DNA from: Mageeibacillus sp. UBA5439
GTDB taxonomy: Bacteria > Bacillota > Clostridia > Saccharofermentanales > DTU023
Assembly: GCA_002427505.1 (NCBI GenBank)
Contig: DIRJ01000040.1
Location: 1-32,771 of the forward strand
Reading direction: 5' to 3'
Length of the DNA stretch: 32,771 nt
The first letter of the stretch is position 1. The number at the start of each line of letters is the position of its first letter. The translations under genes were made by a program, and so were the position numbers. Positions 24,369 to 31,991 of the stretch are shown here, one piece after another. The notes beneath the pieces are model-generated. The model did no database searches, was not told the origin of the DNA, and saw only the letters and a list, made by a program, of their open reading frames with translations.

Positions 24369-24390
24369 TCGCCGGAATTGCTTCCGGCGA
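24369..24390. other. Intergenic hairpin before the codA-like gene
   Basis: TCGCCGGAA and TTCCGGCGA form a perfect 9-base stem with a TTGC loop, 21 bases after the iron-sulfur subunit stop. No T tract follows on the minus strand, so it may be an mRNA processing or attenuation element and not a full terminator. Confidence 0.6.
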
Positions 24391-24411
24391 CTCTTATTTA
24401 CAGACAAGGAG

Positions 24412-24888
24412 TTATTTGCTGTTCAGTTTTTCTGCTGCGTTCTCAATAGCGTTGACAATGGGAATATATCCCGTACACCGGCAAATATTGCCTGCAACGG
24501 CTTCACGGATTTCTTCTCTGCTTGCGCCCGGGTTCTTCTGAAGCAGGGCATAGGCGCTGAGAACAAAGCCCGGAGTACAAAATCCACACTGTATAGCATC
24601 TTCTTCAATGAAGCTGTCCTGCAAGTTCTTGCCAAGATCCAGACCGCGCATACCCTCGATTGTCAGGATTGTAGCTCCGTCCATCTGAGGCGCAAGGACC
24701 AGGCAGCTGGAAACCGCTTCGCCATTCAGGATTACGGTGCAGGCTCCACATTCGCCGACGCTGCAGCCTTCTTTCGTTCCAGTAAGATGAAGATCGTTTC
24801 GAATGACATCAATCATGCGCGATCCTGCATCTGTCAGAATTTCATAATCTTTTCCGTTTACATTAAAATTCAGTTTTATCTTATGCAT
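24412..24888 (-). CDS. Molybdenum hydroxylase, [2Fe-2S] subunit
   Basis: Electron-transfer subunit of a xanthine dehydrogenase-family enzyme. The 158 residues hold both [2Fe-2S] sites: the plant-ferredoxin type CSVGECGACTV with a later Cys, and the C-terminal type CGFCTPG with ICRCTGY. The ATG at 24888 has an AAGGTG ribosome site at good spacing and overlaps the end of the FAD subunit gene by 8 bases; a GTG at 24897 lacks a site. It corresponds to XdhC/HcrC/NdhS-type small subunits. Confidence 0.95.
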   Translation of the reverse strand: MHKIKLNFNVNGKDYEILTDAGSRMIDVIRNDLHLTGTKEGCSVGECGACTVILNGEAVSSCLVLAPQMDGATILTIEGMRGLDLGKNLQDSFIEEDAIQCGFCTPGFVLSAYALLQKNPGASREEIREAVAGNICRCTGYIPIVNAIENAAEKLNSK

Positions 24889-25750
24889 CTTGTTCACCTT
24901 CGATCAGTTCTTTCAAAATACGCTCGCTGAGTCGGCGGCACACAGGCTGTTTATAACGTGTAGAAGCACGAACACCGGCAATTTCAGGTATTTTGTCTGA
25001 AAGAGAGCGGGCAACTTTAATAATATCTTCTTCTGTAGGCTTCTTCCCCACCAACATGTCTGAAATATCAGAGAATAACATAGGTTTGGGGAAAGTTGCT
25101 CCTACTGTCATCTCAAACTTTGTGACTACACCTTCCGCATCAAGTTCCAGCAAGGTAGCGATAGTCATACGTGAAATGGACAATGCCTTCCTGCGTCCGA
25201 GTTTGGTGTAATTGTAGCGAACACTCTCAGCCTGCTTGGGCACAAAAACCTTCAAGATCAGATCACGGTCACCCAGATTTGTCTTGTAAGGTGACGCAAT
25301 CACATCAAGCAGAGGCATTCTTTGCTCTGTGCCGTCTTTTAGCACCAGAACTTCGGCTTCCAGAACTGCCAGAGGGGCAAGAGTATCTGCTGCCGGCGAT
25401 GCGTTGGCGATATTGCCGCCAATTGTCGCGTGGTTGCGAATCTGCAGGGAACCGACAGACAAAGCCGCTTCTGCCAGAATAGGGGCGTAACGCTTTACCA
25501 GGGGTGATTGAGCGATTTCTTCCTGTGTTGCACAGGAGCCGATCTCTAAATACCCATCGGTTTCTTTGATCTGGCGAAGAGCTTCCACCTTTAATACATC
25601 AATGACCGTATGGTCTTTGAAGCGGTGGTCTCTGGCCTGAACGAGAATGTCACTGCCGCCTGCCAGAATAAGAACGGGACCTTCAACAGAAGCGACAGCT
25701 TGCTCAAACTCTTCTAAACTATTTACTTTTAAATAATCACTAAATTTCAT
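24881..25750 (-). CDS. Molybdenum hydroxylase, FAD subunit
   Basis: The FAD-binding middle subunit of the same enzyme, 289 residues. The FAD motifs LILAGGSDIL near residue 30 and the ATIGGNIANASPAADTLAPL segment are plain, and the CO-dehydrogenase-type C-terminal domain with VGATFPKPM follows. I start it at the ATG at 25750, which overlaps the end of the molybdenum subunit gene by 11 bases and follows a GGGGGG-AAG stretch; the longer frame to 25801 would lie wholly inside the upstream gene. It lacks the extra [4Fe-4S] loop of the 4-hydroxybenzoyl-CoA reductase beta subunit, judged from the absence of a Cys cluster. Confidence 0.95.
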   Translation of the reverse strand: MKFSDYLKVNSLEEFEQAVASVEGPVLILAGGSDILVQARDHRFKDHTVIDVLKVEALRQIKETDGYLEIGSCATQEEIAQSPLVKRYAPILAEAALSVGSLQIRNHATIGGNIANASPAADTLAPLAVLEAEVLVLKDGTEQRMPLLDVIASPYKTNLGDRDLILKVFVPKQAESVRYNYTKLGRRKALSISRMTIATLLELDAEGVVTKFEMTVGATFPKPMLFSDISDMLVGKKPTEEDIIKVARSLSDKIPEIAGVRASTRYKQPVCRRLSERILKELIEGEQDA

Positions 25751-28064
25751 CGTCTTCCCCCCATAGTTCTTGTGCGGCCTCAAATACACTGTCGAGGTCA
25801 AACGGTAATTGTTTAATCATTCCCGGCTTTCCGAGGGCCATATTTACTGCGCATGTGACTGCTCCGATTCCGGGCTCTAATGAAGGCTCACCCATCGATC
25901 TGCCGCCAAAAGCACTTCTGGGATCAGGGTTTTCTTCAAGCAGGGGCTGGTTGATATCGGGAACGTCAAGCACTGTCGGCAGCAGGTAACCGGAGAAGTT
26001 CAGGTTCTTTAAGGCACCTGTCTTCGGGTTATGACCTAAGTCTTCAAGCAGGGCCATTCCCTGTGCCATTGCCAATCCACCGTAAATCTGGCCTTTTAGC
26101 AAGGTCGGATTAATAGCACGACCCGGGTCATGGCTTCCGACCATCTTGATAACTTCTACTGTTCCGAGATCAAGATCGACTTCTACTTCCGCTGCGTGGC
26201 AGGAATAGGTATAAGTGAAGAAGGGTGCGCCATAACCTTTTTCCTCATCCCAATTGACGATCGGTACTGTATAGGTACCAACGGTCGTTGGGGTAAGGTT
26301 CCAGTGGTAAGTCCGTTTGACAACTTCATCAAATGACAATTCTTTATCGTCAAACAATACTTTGTCATTTTCAAAGGTGACCGGTCCGATGTCTTCACCA
26401 TAGTCTTTCTTCAGACCCTGAACCAATATATCTTTTAGCTGGTTAGTGGCTTCGCGGATGGCACCGCCGCCTAACATGGTACCGCGGGAGGCAATACAAG
26501 CTCCCGTAACCGGTGCTCTGGAGGTGTCGGTTTCAGCCATGGTAACCCGCTCAAAGGTAACGCCCAAGCCTTCAGCAACCATCTGCTGCTGTGCAGTGCG
26601 CATGCCCTGACCGAGTTCTACGAGTCCGAGATTTACGTGTACACTGGCATCCTGCATAACCTCTATCAGGATACGAGCCACGTCGAAACCATTGCCGTCA
26701 GCACCGATACTGGCGCCTCTCATAGAAACGGCCAGACCGACTCCGCGACGAATGCGGCGTTTCGGATCTTTGTTTTCCTCTTTGTATTGTGCGAATTTGC
26801 GGTCAAAATCAAGCTCCTCAACTGCATTTTCCATGACCTTGAGAATGCTTACTTCGTGGAAATCGAGCACATGGCCGGTTCCGCTGGTATCGCCGTTACG
26901 CAATAAATTCTTGCGCCGGAGCTCAGTCGGTGTCATGCCGAGTTTATCAGCCAGTACGTCCATTGTGTTTTCAAGTGCAAAAATAGCCTGAGGCGTACCG
27001 AATCCACGGAATGAACCTGTATGGTTATTGTTGGTCAGGACTCCCGTTGCTGTATAATGCACGTCGTTCCAACGGTAAGGACCGGGTCCCAATGTTGCTG
27101 TTTTGTATGTAACAGGAGGAGACATGTTCGTATAGGCACCCGAGTCCATAAGCGCATCACAATATAGGGCCTTAAGCGTTCCATCGCTCTGGGCTCCCAC
27201 CTTAATATCAAACTCGATCGGATGACGTTTGTAACTTTCTCTGATTGACTCTTCGCGGGTCAGGACATATTTCGCCGGACGACCGGTTTTCAGTGCGACC
27301 AAACCGGCACGAATTGCCATTGCCTCTGCAGTTTCAATCTTGCCGCCAAAAGATCCGCCGATGGTGCTTGGTCTCATTATAACCTGGGCCATGGGCAGGT
27401 TCAGTGTTCTGGCTATTGATATACGAGCATTATAAGGGGCATGTGTTGAACCCTGGATTATCAATTCCGGTCTCATTTTGCTCGGAATTGCGACCACTGC
27501 TTCAGGTTCAATGTAGGCGTGCTCAACAAAATCTGTTTTGTAATTCGCTTCGATCACTACTTCAGATTCCTGTATAGCTTTTTTTGCATCGCCCTTATAG
27601 GTGTGAGTCTCACCACAAATGTTATTGGGACATTCGGGGTTGATCAGCAACTCACTCTCAAGTCCTTCTTTTGGAGATGTTATCAAAGGCAGGGCTTCAT
27701 AATCAGCTGTGACTAAAGCAGCAGCATCATTGGCCTGTTCCTGTGTTTCTGCAGCAACAACTGCAATAACATCGCCGAGATAACGTACTCTATCATAAGC
27801 AAGGGGGTATTGATCAATGAAAAGCTCACCAATCATGCGCTCACCGGGTATATCCGCCCCGGTAACGACGCAAACAACGCCCGGCATTTGCTTGGCTTCC
27901 TCCGTATGCACTGCAAGCAATTTTGCTGATGCATACTCACTATAGACGCCCTTAAGGTACACGAGATCCGGCAGACGTATATCTGAACCGAACTCCGCTC
28001 TGCCGCTTACTTTGGCTTCGGCGTCAATCCTTCCTTTAGATTTTCCGATGGTATGTGTTTTCAT
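25740..28064 (-). CDS. Molybdenum hydroxylase, molybdopterin-binding subunit
   Basis: Large catalytic subunit, 774 residues, of the xanthine dehydrogenase family: an N-terminal GRAEFGSDIRLP and tail of the a/b hammerhead domain, the GGSFGGKIETAE motif, FRGFGTPQAIFALE, the GLVELGQGMRTAQQQM cofactor loop, and the C-terminal GEPSLEPGIGAV with the catalytic Glu that activates the Mo-bound water. Such enzymes hydroxylate carbon in N-heterocycles (purines, nicotinate, pyrimidines) or aldehydes; the exact substrate cannot be read from the sequence. Its operon mates are a cytosine-deaminase-like enzyme and a PreA-like reductase, so a pyrimidine or purine ring is the best guess. First gene of its operon, ATG after TGGAGG, behind a good promoter. 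Confidence 0.95.
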   Translation of the reverse strand: MKTHTIGKSKGRIDAEAKVSGRAEFGSDIRLPDLVYLKGVYSEYASAKLLAVHTEEAKQMPGVVCVVTGADIPGERMIGELFIDQYPLAYDRVRYLGDVIAVVAAETQEQANDAAALVTADYEALPLITSPKEGLESELLINPECPNNICGETHTYKGDAKKAIQESEVVIEANYKTDFVEHAYIEPEAVVAIPSKMRPELIIQGSTHAPYNARISIARTLNLPMAQVIMRPSTIGGSFGGKIETAEAMAIRAGLVALKTGRPAKYVLTREESIRESYKRHPIEFDIKVGAQSDGTLKALYCDALMDSGAYTNMSPPVTYKTATLGPGPYRWNDVHYTATGVLTNNNHTGSFRGFGTPQAIFALENTMDVLADKLGMTPTELRRKNLLRNGDTSGTGHVLDFHEVSILKVMENAVEELDFDRKFAQYKEENKDPKRRIRRGVGLAVSMRGASIGADGNGFDVARILIEVMQDASVHVNLGLVELGQGMRTAQQQMVAEGLGVTFERVTMAETDTSRAPVTGACIASRGTMLGGGAIREATNQLKDILVQGLKKDYGEDIGPVTFENDKVLFDDKELSFDEVVKRTYHWNLTPTTVGTYTVPIVNWDEEKGYGAPFFTYTYSCHAAEVEVDLDLGTVEVIKMVGSHDPGRAINPTLLKGQIYGGLAMAQGMALLEDLGHNPKTGALKNLNFSGYLLPTVLDVPDINQPLLEENPDPRSAFGGRSMGEPSLEPGIGAVTCAVNMALGKPGMIKQLPFDLDSVFEAAQELWGEDDEI

Positions 28065-28135
28065 GCGCTTGTTTCCTCCATAATACTCTTCGGAGATTTC
28101 TTAATTTTCCAAATGTAACTACTTTCATTGGGTTT

Positions 28136-28164
28136 ATTCTAACTAATTTCCTTATGTATGTCCA
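28136..28164 (-). promoter_or_regulatory. Promoter of the molybdenum hydroxylase operon
   Basis: On the minus strand TGGACA (28164-28159) and TAGAAT (28141-28136), each five of six matches to consensus, are exactly 17 bases apart, about 72 bases before the start codon. Confidence 0.75.
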
Positions 28165-28168
28165 CAAG

Positions 28169-28183
28169 CAAATCGTCGATTTG
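28169..28183. promoter_or_regulatory. Palindromic operator upstream of the molybdenum hydroxylase promoter
   Basis: CAAATCG-T-CGATTTG is a perfect 7+1+7 palindrome, four bases upstream of the -35 box. Its ATCGTCGAT centre recurs in the codB-like promoter (30579-30591), so the LacI-family protein encoded next door is the likely binder. Its position suits either repression by looping or activation. Confidence 0.65.
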
Positions 28184-28271
28184 TATAATATTTAAAACAT
28201 CCTGACAGGTGTCGAATTAAATCCGAGCAGATATCAGGTATCGGTATGAGAGATTCAGATTCAATTGACGT

Positions 28272-29393
28272 CTATTGACACCATTTAAGATCAAGCAGCT
28301 GATGAGGACAACGTGCTACGCAGAGGCCGCAACCATCGCAATACTCTTCTTTGATTTCAATAATTTTATCTTCATTAAGGAGAATCGCATCCGGAAGGCA
28401 ACTGTCGCTGCAAAGCAGGCAGTTTTCACGTGAACATCTTTCATTTATCGTGGCACACAGTTTAACCGGAACTATATCTTCATAAACCTTTATAGAAGGA
28501 AGTGCGGCTCCCCTGATATCATTAATTGAAATAATATTTCTTTCATTCAACCAGCTTTGAAGAGACGACAGAATATTTGTAATTGCAACATAACCATTAC
28601 ACTGAATAACGGACGCAAGCTGCACTGCACTGGCTCCGAGCATTATGAACTCGAGAACGTTTTCATGGCTCATGACACCACCCGAGCTTACAACCTGGAG
28701 CGAGGTGTATTGCTGTAATGCCGCGGTAGTCGCCAGAGATATGGGGCGAATGTTCTCTCCGGTATAACCACCGTAAGTCGGCATTAATGTCACAAAGTTT
28801 TCAATATCAACACCCGAGAGCCCCTTCAGAGAGTCAATAGCGCTTACTGCTTTGACCCCGGCCCGCTCCAGATCCCGGAGAAAAACAGTGGACGATGCTG
28901 CTTCATAGGAAAGTTTCAACATAACGGGTATATCCACTGCGTCAACTGCTGCTTTAGAATATGTAAAAATATCCGAAGTGCTTTCTGTCAGAAAACGATG
29001 CCTGCTCCCTATCGGGGCTGAAATACTCAACTCAATCGCATCCGCACCCATCTGCTCCACTTTTCTTGCTATATAGGCAATTTCAGAAGCCGTCGATCCC
29101 CAGATGCTGAAGATCAATTTTGCATCCTTCCGGTCAATCTCTTTAATTTCATCCTCCCATTCCTCCAAATGCATGTAGGAGTAGATCATAGTATTAAATA
29201 GTTTTCCGTCTTCAGTATGCAATCTGGGGCTGATGCGCGGTCTCGCTTCCAGAGAGATAGTTTCTGTTATAACTGCAGCTGCTCCGGCATCAATACAACG
29301 TTGAATGCCGGCTGCGTTTCCTGCCCAAGGGCCTGCAGCTGTCAGTATCGGATTCTTAAGTTTAAGACCCATCAGGTCAATAGCATTAATCAT
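28272..29393 (-). CDS. Dihydroorotate dehydrogenase/PreA-like flavoprotein with ferredoxin tail
   Basis: A 373-residue protein: residues 1 to about 300 form an FMN-binding TIM barrel like class 1 dihydroorotate dehydrogenase and PreA (LKNPILTAAGPW, VMLKLSYE, VSSGGVMSHENVLEFIMLGASAVQLAS), and the C-terminus has two four-Cys iron-sulfur motifs (CSRENCLLCSDSC and CDGCGLCVARCP). PreA of E. coli reduces uracil with a PreT partner; no PreT is seen here. The loop normally NxSCPN, bearing the catalytic Cys in class 1 enzymes, reads SISAPIG, so the reaction or substrate is likely changed. Start at the ATG at 29393 after AGAGG; a GTG at 29399 is the upstream option. It follows lacI by 8 bases. Confidence 0.85.
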   Translation of the reverse strand: MINAIDLMGLKLKNPILTAAGPWAGNAAGIQRCIDAGAAAVITETISLEARPRISPRLHTEDGKLFNTMIYSYMHLEEWEDEIKEIDRKDAKLIFSIWGSTASEIAYIARKVEQMGADAIELSISAPIGSRHRFLTESTSDIFTYSKAAVDAVDIPVMLKLSYEAASSTVFLRDLERAGVKAVSAIDSLKGLSGVDIENFVTLMPTYGGYTGENIRPISLATTAALQQYTSLQVVSSGGVMSHENVLEFIMLGASAVQLASVIQCNGYVAITNILSSLQSWLNERNIISINDIRGAALPSIKVYEDIVPVKLCATINERCSRENCLLCSDSCLPDAILLNEDKIIEIKEEYCDGCGLCVARCPHQLLDLKWCQ

Positions 29394-29401
29394 AGACACC
29401 T

Positions 29402-30430
29402 CTAATCAAATAATTCGAATATGTCACTCGTATTGCCACACGATTCACGGATTTTTAATTTAGGCTGCAAGATTAACTCCTGAGAATAATCTGAATTGTC
29501 ATCTTCATTCTCAATGCTGTCAAACAGCAGACGAGCCGCGGTCATACCCAATTTTGCAGCCGGCATCTCCACACTGGTAAGTGCGGGAGAGACGACACTG
29601 CATACAGGAGAATCATTGAAGCTGGCAAGGGCCAGGTCTTGGGGGATTCTTAACTTATTATCTCTTGCCGCTTTCAGTATTCCAATAGCCTGCAAGTCTC
29701 CACCCGTTATAAGAACATCCGGCAGTGAATTCTGTTTTATTATTCTCTGCAGAGCCAGATAACCGCCCTCAGTGCTGTCATTAGCTACATAGCTATTGAA
29801 ACAAACTTTCCCGGCTGTTTCCGGAGCCAAAGCTTTAAGTGCATTTTCAACTGATTCTGCAATCTCTTTATCTTGCTTTTTGTCGTATACGAGGCCGATC
29901 GACCGATGTCCAAGTTCCATCAGATGCCCCAAGAGACGGTGGGCGGCTTCATCAGTGTCAAAGTGACAATGTATTCTGCAGTCGCAACCATCACTTTTTC
30001 CGATGTGAACAAGCGGCATATCCAGGGAGAGCGATCCGGCATTTAATTCACGGATAAACAAAGTACCTACGTGAATAATGCCGTCGACCTTTCTTTCTTT
30101 CATTAATTTTAAGAAATTATATTCTGCTTCCCGATCACCGCGTGTTTGCCCAAAGATAACTGCATAGCCTTTGTTGCCGGCAACAGTCTCAACTCCGGAA
30201 ATAATATTTTGATACAAATCGGAAACAATGGCCGGAATAATTAAGGCAATAGTCTTGGTCGTTCCGATCGTCAGACCGCGTGCAAACCAATTTGGCGTAA
30301 AATTATGTTCTTCTGTCACTGCCAATACCCGTTCGCGGGTTTCAGGCAAAACCTTGTCCGGATGATTAAACACACGAGAAACAGTAGCTACCGAAACGCC
30401 AGCGAGCTCAGCTATTTTCTGTATGTTCAT
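29402..30430 (-). CDS. LacI-family transcriptional regulator
   Basis: A 342-residue regulator with an N-terminal LacI helix-turn-helix (IQKIAELAGVSVATVSRVFNHP) and hinge, then a periplasmic-binding-protein-like effector domain (IALIIPAIVSDLYQNIISG, then the second lobe ending VEMPAAKLGMTAARLLFD). It heads a two-gene unit with the PreA-like gene and is divergent from codB. An AGGAGG lies seven bases before the ATG, and an extended -10 box precedes it. Most LacI proteins sense sugars, and one in a nucleobase module (as PurR does) would sense a base or related ring; this is inference. Confidence 0.93.
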   Translation of the reverse strand: MNIQKIAELAGVSVATVSRVFNHPDKVLPETRERVLAVTEEHNFTPNWFARGLTIGTTKTIALIIPAIVSDLYQNIISGVETVAGNKGYAVIFGQTRGDREAEYNFLKLMKERKVDGIIHVGTLFIRELNAGSLSLDMPLVHIGKSDGCDCRIHCHFDTDEAAHRLLGHLMELGHRSIGLVYDKKQDKEIAESVENALKALAPETAGKVCFNSYVANDSTEGGYLALQRIIKQNSLPDVLITGGDLQAIGILKAARDNKLRIPQDLALASFNDSPVCSVVSPALTSVEMPAAKLGMTAARLLFDSIENEDDNSDYSQELILQPKLKIRESCGNTSDIFELFD

Positions 30431-30462
30431 CAGATATACCTCCTTATAGGGTACATATAAGA

Positions 30463-30471
30463 ATTATAACA
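30463..30471 (-). promoter_or_regulatory. Extended -10 promoter of the lacI-family gene
   Basis: On the minus strand TGTTATAAT, a perfect extended -10, lies 33 bases before the start codon. No strong -35 is seen, which extended -10 promoters can do without. Confidence 0.6.
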
Positions 30472-30573
30472 TTTATATATTTGAAGCAAAAACTGATTGA
30501 TAAAGCTTGCTGTAGTCTGCTTCCCCGTTCCTGATAATTATACATATAGCACACATGAAATTGCATTTGGCGA

Positions 30574-30602
30574 TTGACATATCGTCGATATTAACCTAAA
30601 GT
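30574..30602 (+). promoter_or_regulatory. Promoter of the codB-like gene with internal operator
   Basis: A perfect TTGACA (30574-30579) and TAAAGT (30597-30602) are 17 bases apart. Within the spacer, ATATCG-T-CGATAT (30579-30591) is a perfect 6+1+6 palindrome sharing the ATCGTCGAT core with 28169-28183; a repressor there would block polymerase. Confidence 0.65.
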
Positions 30603-30654
30603 ATTTCATATATCTAAATGTAAATAGTTTCATAACGCTTAAGAGGAGGTTGTT

Positions 30655-31917
30655 ATGGCAAAGAATCAAGAGGTACAAACGGAGGCCGTCGTTGATGTCG
30701 ACTTTTCGTTCGTAAGAGTGCCGAAAAAAACTCGTACCAGAGGTTTTTGGTCGATGTTCGTCATTATGCTGGGCTTTACGTTCTTCTCAGCCAGCATGAG
30801 TGTTGGTGCAAGAATGGCCAATGGACTGGATTTTACCGGCTTCTTACTCGCAGTAATACTGGGTGGTGCCATTCTGGCAGTCTACACAGGAGCTTTAGGT
30901 TTTATCGGATCAGAAACCGGAATGAGCCTTGACTTACTTTGTCAACGTTCATTTGGCACAAAGGGATCTTATCTCCCTTCAGCACTGATCAGCTTTACAC
31001 AGATAGGCTGGTTCGGTGTAGGTGCAGCCATGTTCTCAATTCCGGTATCGGAAATGCTGGGAATTAATTCCTGGTGGCTGATAATTGTTATCGGTATTGC
31101 AATGACGGCATCAGCATATGTCGGAATTAAAGGTATTGAGATTATCAGTATGATATCTGTTCCCTTAATCACAATTCTGGGAACATATTCAATGTTCCTG
31201 GCACTTAAAGAAGGTGGTGGCTTTACAGCTGTTTTCGGTCAATCAACCGAAGGTCTGTCATTGTTCGCAGCCATTGCAATGGTTGTCGGCTCGTTTGTTT
31301 CAGGTGGAACAGCGACACCGAACTTCTCACGCTTTGCGAAAGACAATAAAATCGCAGTAATTACAACGGTAATCGCCTTCTACATAGGTAACACTCTTAT
31401 GTTCTTCTTCGGTGGTGTCGCCGGAGCCTTTACCGGTCAGGAAGATATCTTCTATGTAATGATCGCTCAGGGTCTGACCATACCTGCAATAATAGTACTC
31501 GGTGCTAATATCTGGACAACAAACGATAACGCCCTTTACACAGGTGGTCTCGGTCTTGCAAATATCACAAAGTACAAGAAGCGTCCCATGACAATTGTTG
31601 CTGGTATTGTTGGTACAGTTGCTGCTCTCTGGCTCTATGACAACTTTGTTGGCTGGCTGAGCGTTTTGAATGCAACTCTGCCGCCGGTCGGTGCAATAAT
31701 CGTAGCGGATTTCTTCATGAGAAAATCCGCATACAAGGAAGAAGCAGACAAAGACCTGAAGAAGGTCAACTGGTTTGCTCTTGCCGGAGTTGTCGCTGGT
31801 GCTCTAGTTGGTAACTTTGTAACCTGGGGAATCGCAGCAATCAACGCCATGGTCGTTGCTGTTGTGATCTACGCAATCGGACACTTTGTTCAAAAGAATA
31901 ATCGCGCAGCAGCCTAA
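30655..31917 (+). CDS. codB: Cytosine permease-like NCS1 transporter
   Basis: A 420-residue membrane protein with about 12 hydrophobic spans, closely matching E. coli CodB: VIMLGFTFFSASMSVGARM at the first span, GFIGSETGMSLDLLCQRSFG, the QIGWFGVGAAMFSIPV segment, GSFVSGGTATPNFSRF, the IWTTNDNALYTGGLG loop and LPPVGAIIVADFFM. It would import cytosine or a like base by cation symport. A long AAGAGGAGG site precedes the ATG. It is transcribed away from lacI and followed by a strong terminator; it is the likely uptake step for the catabolic genes on the other strand. Confidence 0.93.
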   Translation: MAKNQEVQTEAVVDVDFSFVRVPKKTRTRGFWSMFVIMLGFTFFSASMSVGARMANGLDFTGFLLAVILGGAILAVYTGALGFIGSETGMSLDLLCQRSFGTKGSYLPSALISFTQIGWFGVGAAMFSIPVSEMLGINSWWLIIVIGIAMTASAYVGIKGIEIISMISVPLITILGTYSMFLALKEGGGFTAVFGQSTEGLSLFAAIAMVVGSFVSGGTATPNFSRFAKDNKIAVITTVIAFYIGNTLMFFFGGVAGAFTGQEDIFYVMIAQGLTIPAIIVLGANIWTTNDNALYTGGLGLANITKYKKRPMTIVAGIVGTVAALWLYDNFVGWLSVLNATLPPVGAIIVADFFMRKSAYKEEADKDLKKVNWFALAGVVAGALVGNFVTWGIAAINAMVVAVVIYAIGHFVQKNNRAAA

Positions 31918-31938
31918 GCTAAATTAAACAGATAAAAC

Positions 31939-31975
31939 AAAACCTCCGGAATCGAGAGAAACCGGAGGTTTTTTT
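31939..31975. terminator. Terminator after the codB-like gene
   Basis: AAAACCTCCGG (31939-31949) and CCGGAGGTTTT (31962-31972) form a perfect 11-base stem with a 12-base loop, followed by more T residues, 22 bases after the codB stop. It may also stop the opposite folate gene. Confidence 0.9.
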
Positions 31976-31991
31976 ATGTCTAATAATTTTA

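Noticed and set aside
28261..28278. TCAATTGACGTCTATTGA imperfect palindrome
   Set aside because: It overlaps the end of the PreA-like coding region, does not match the other operators and has no partner site.
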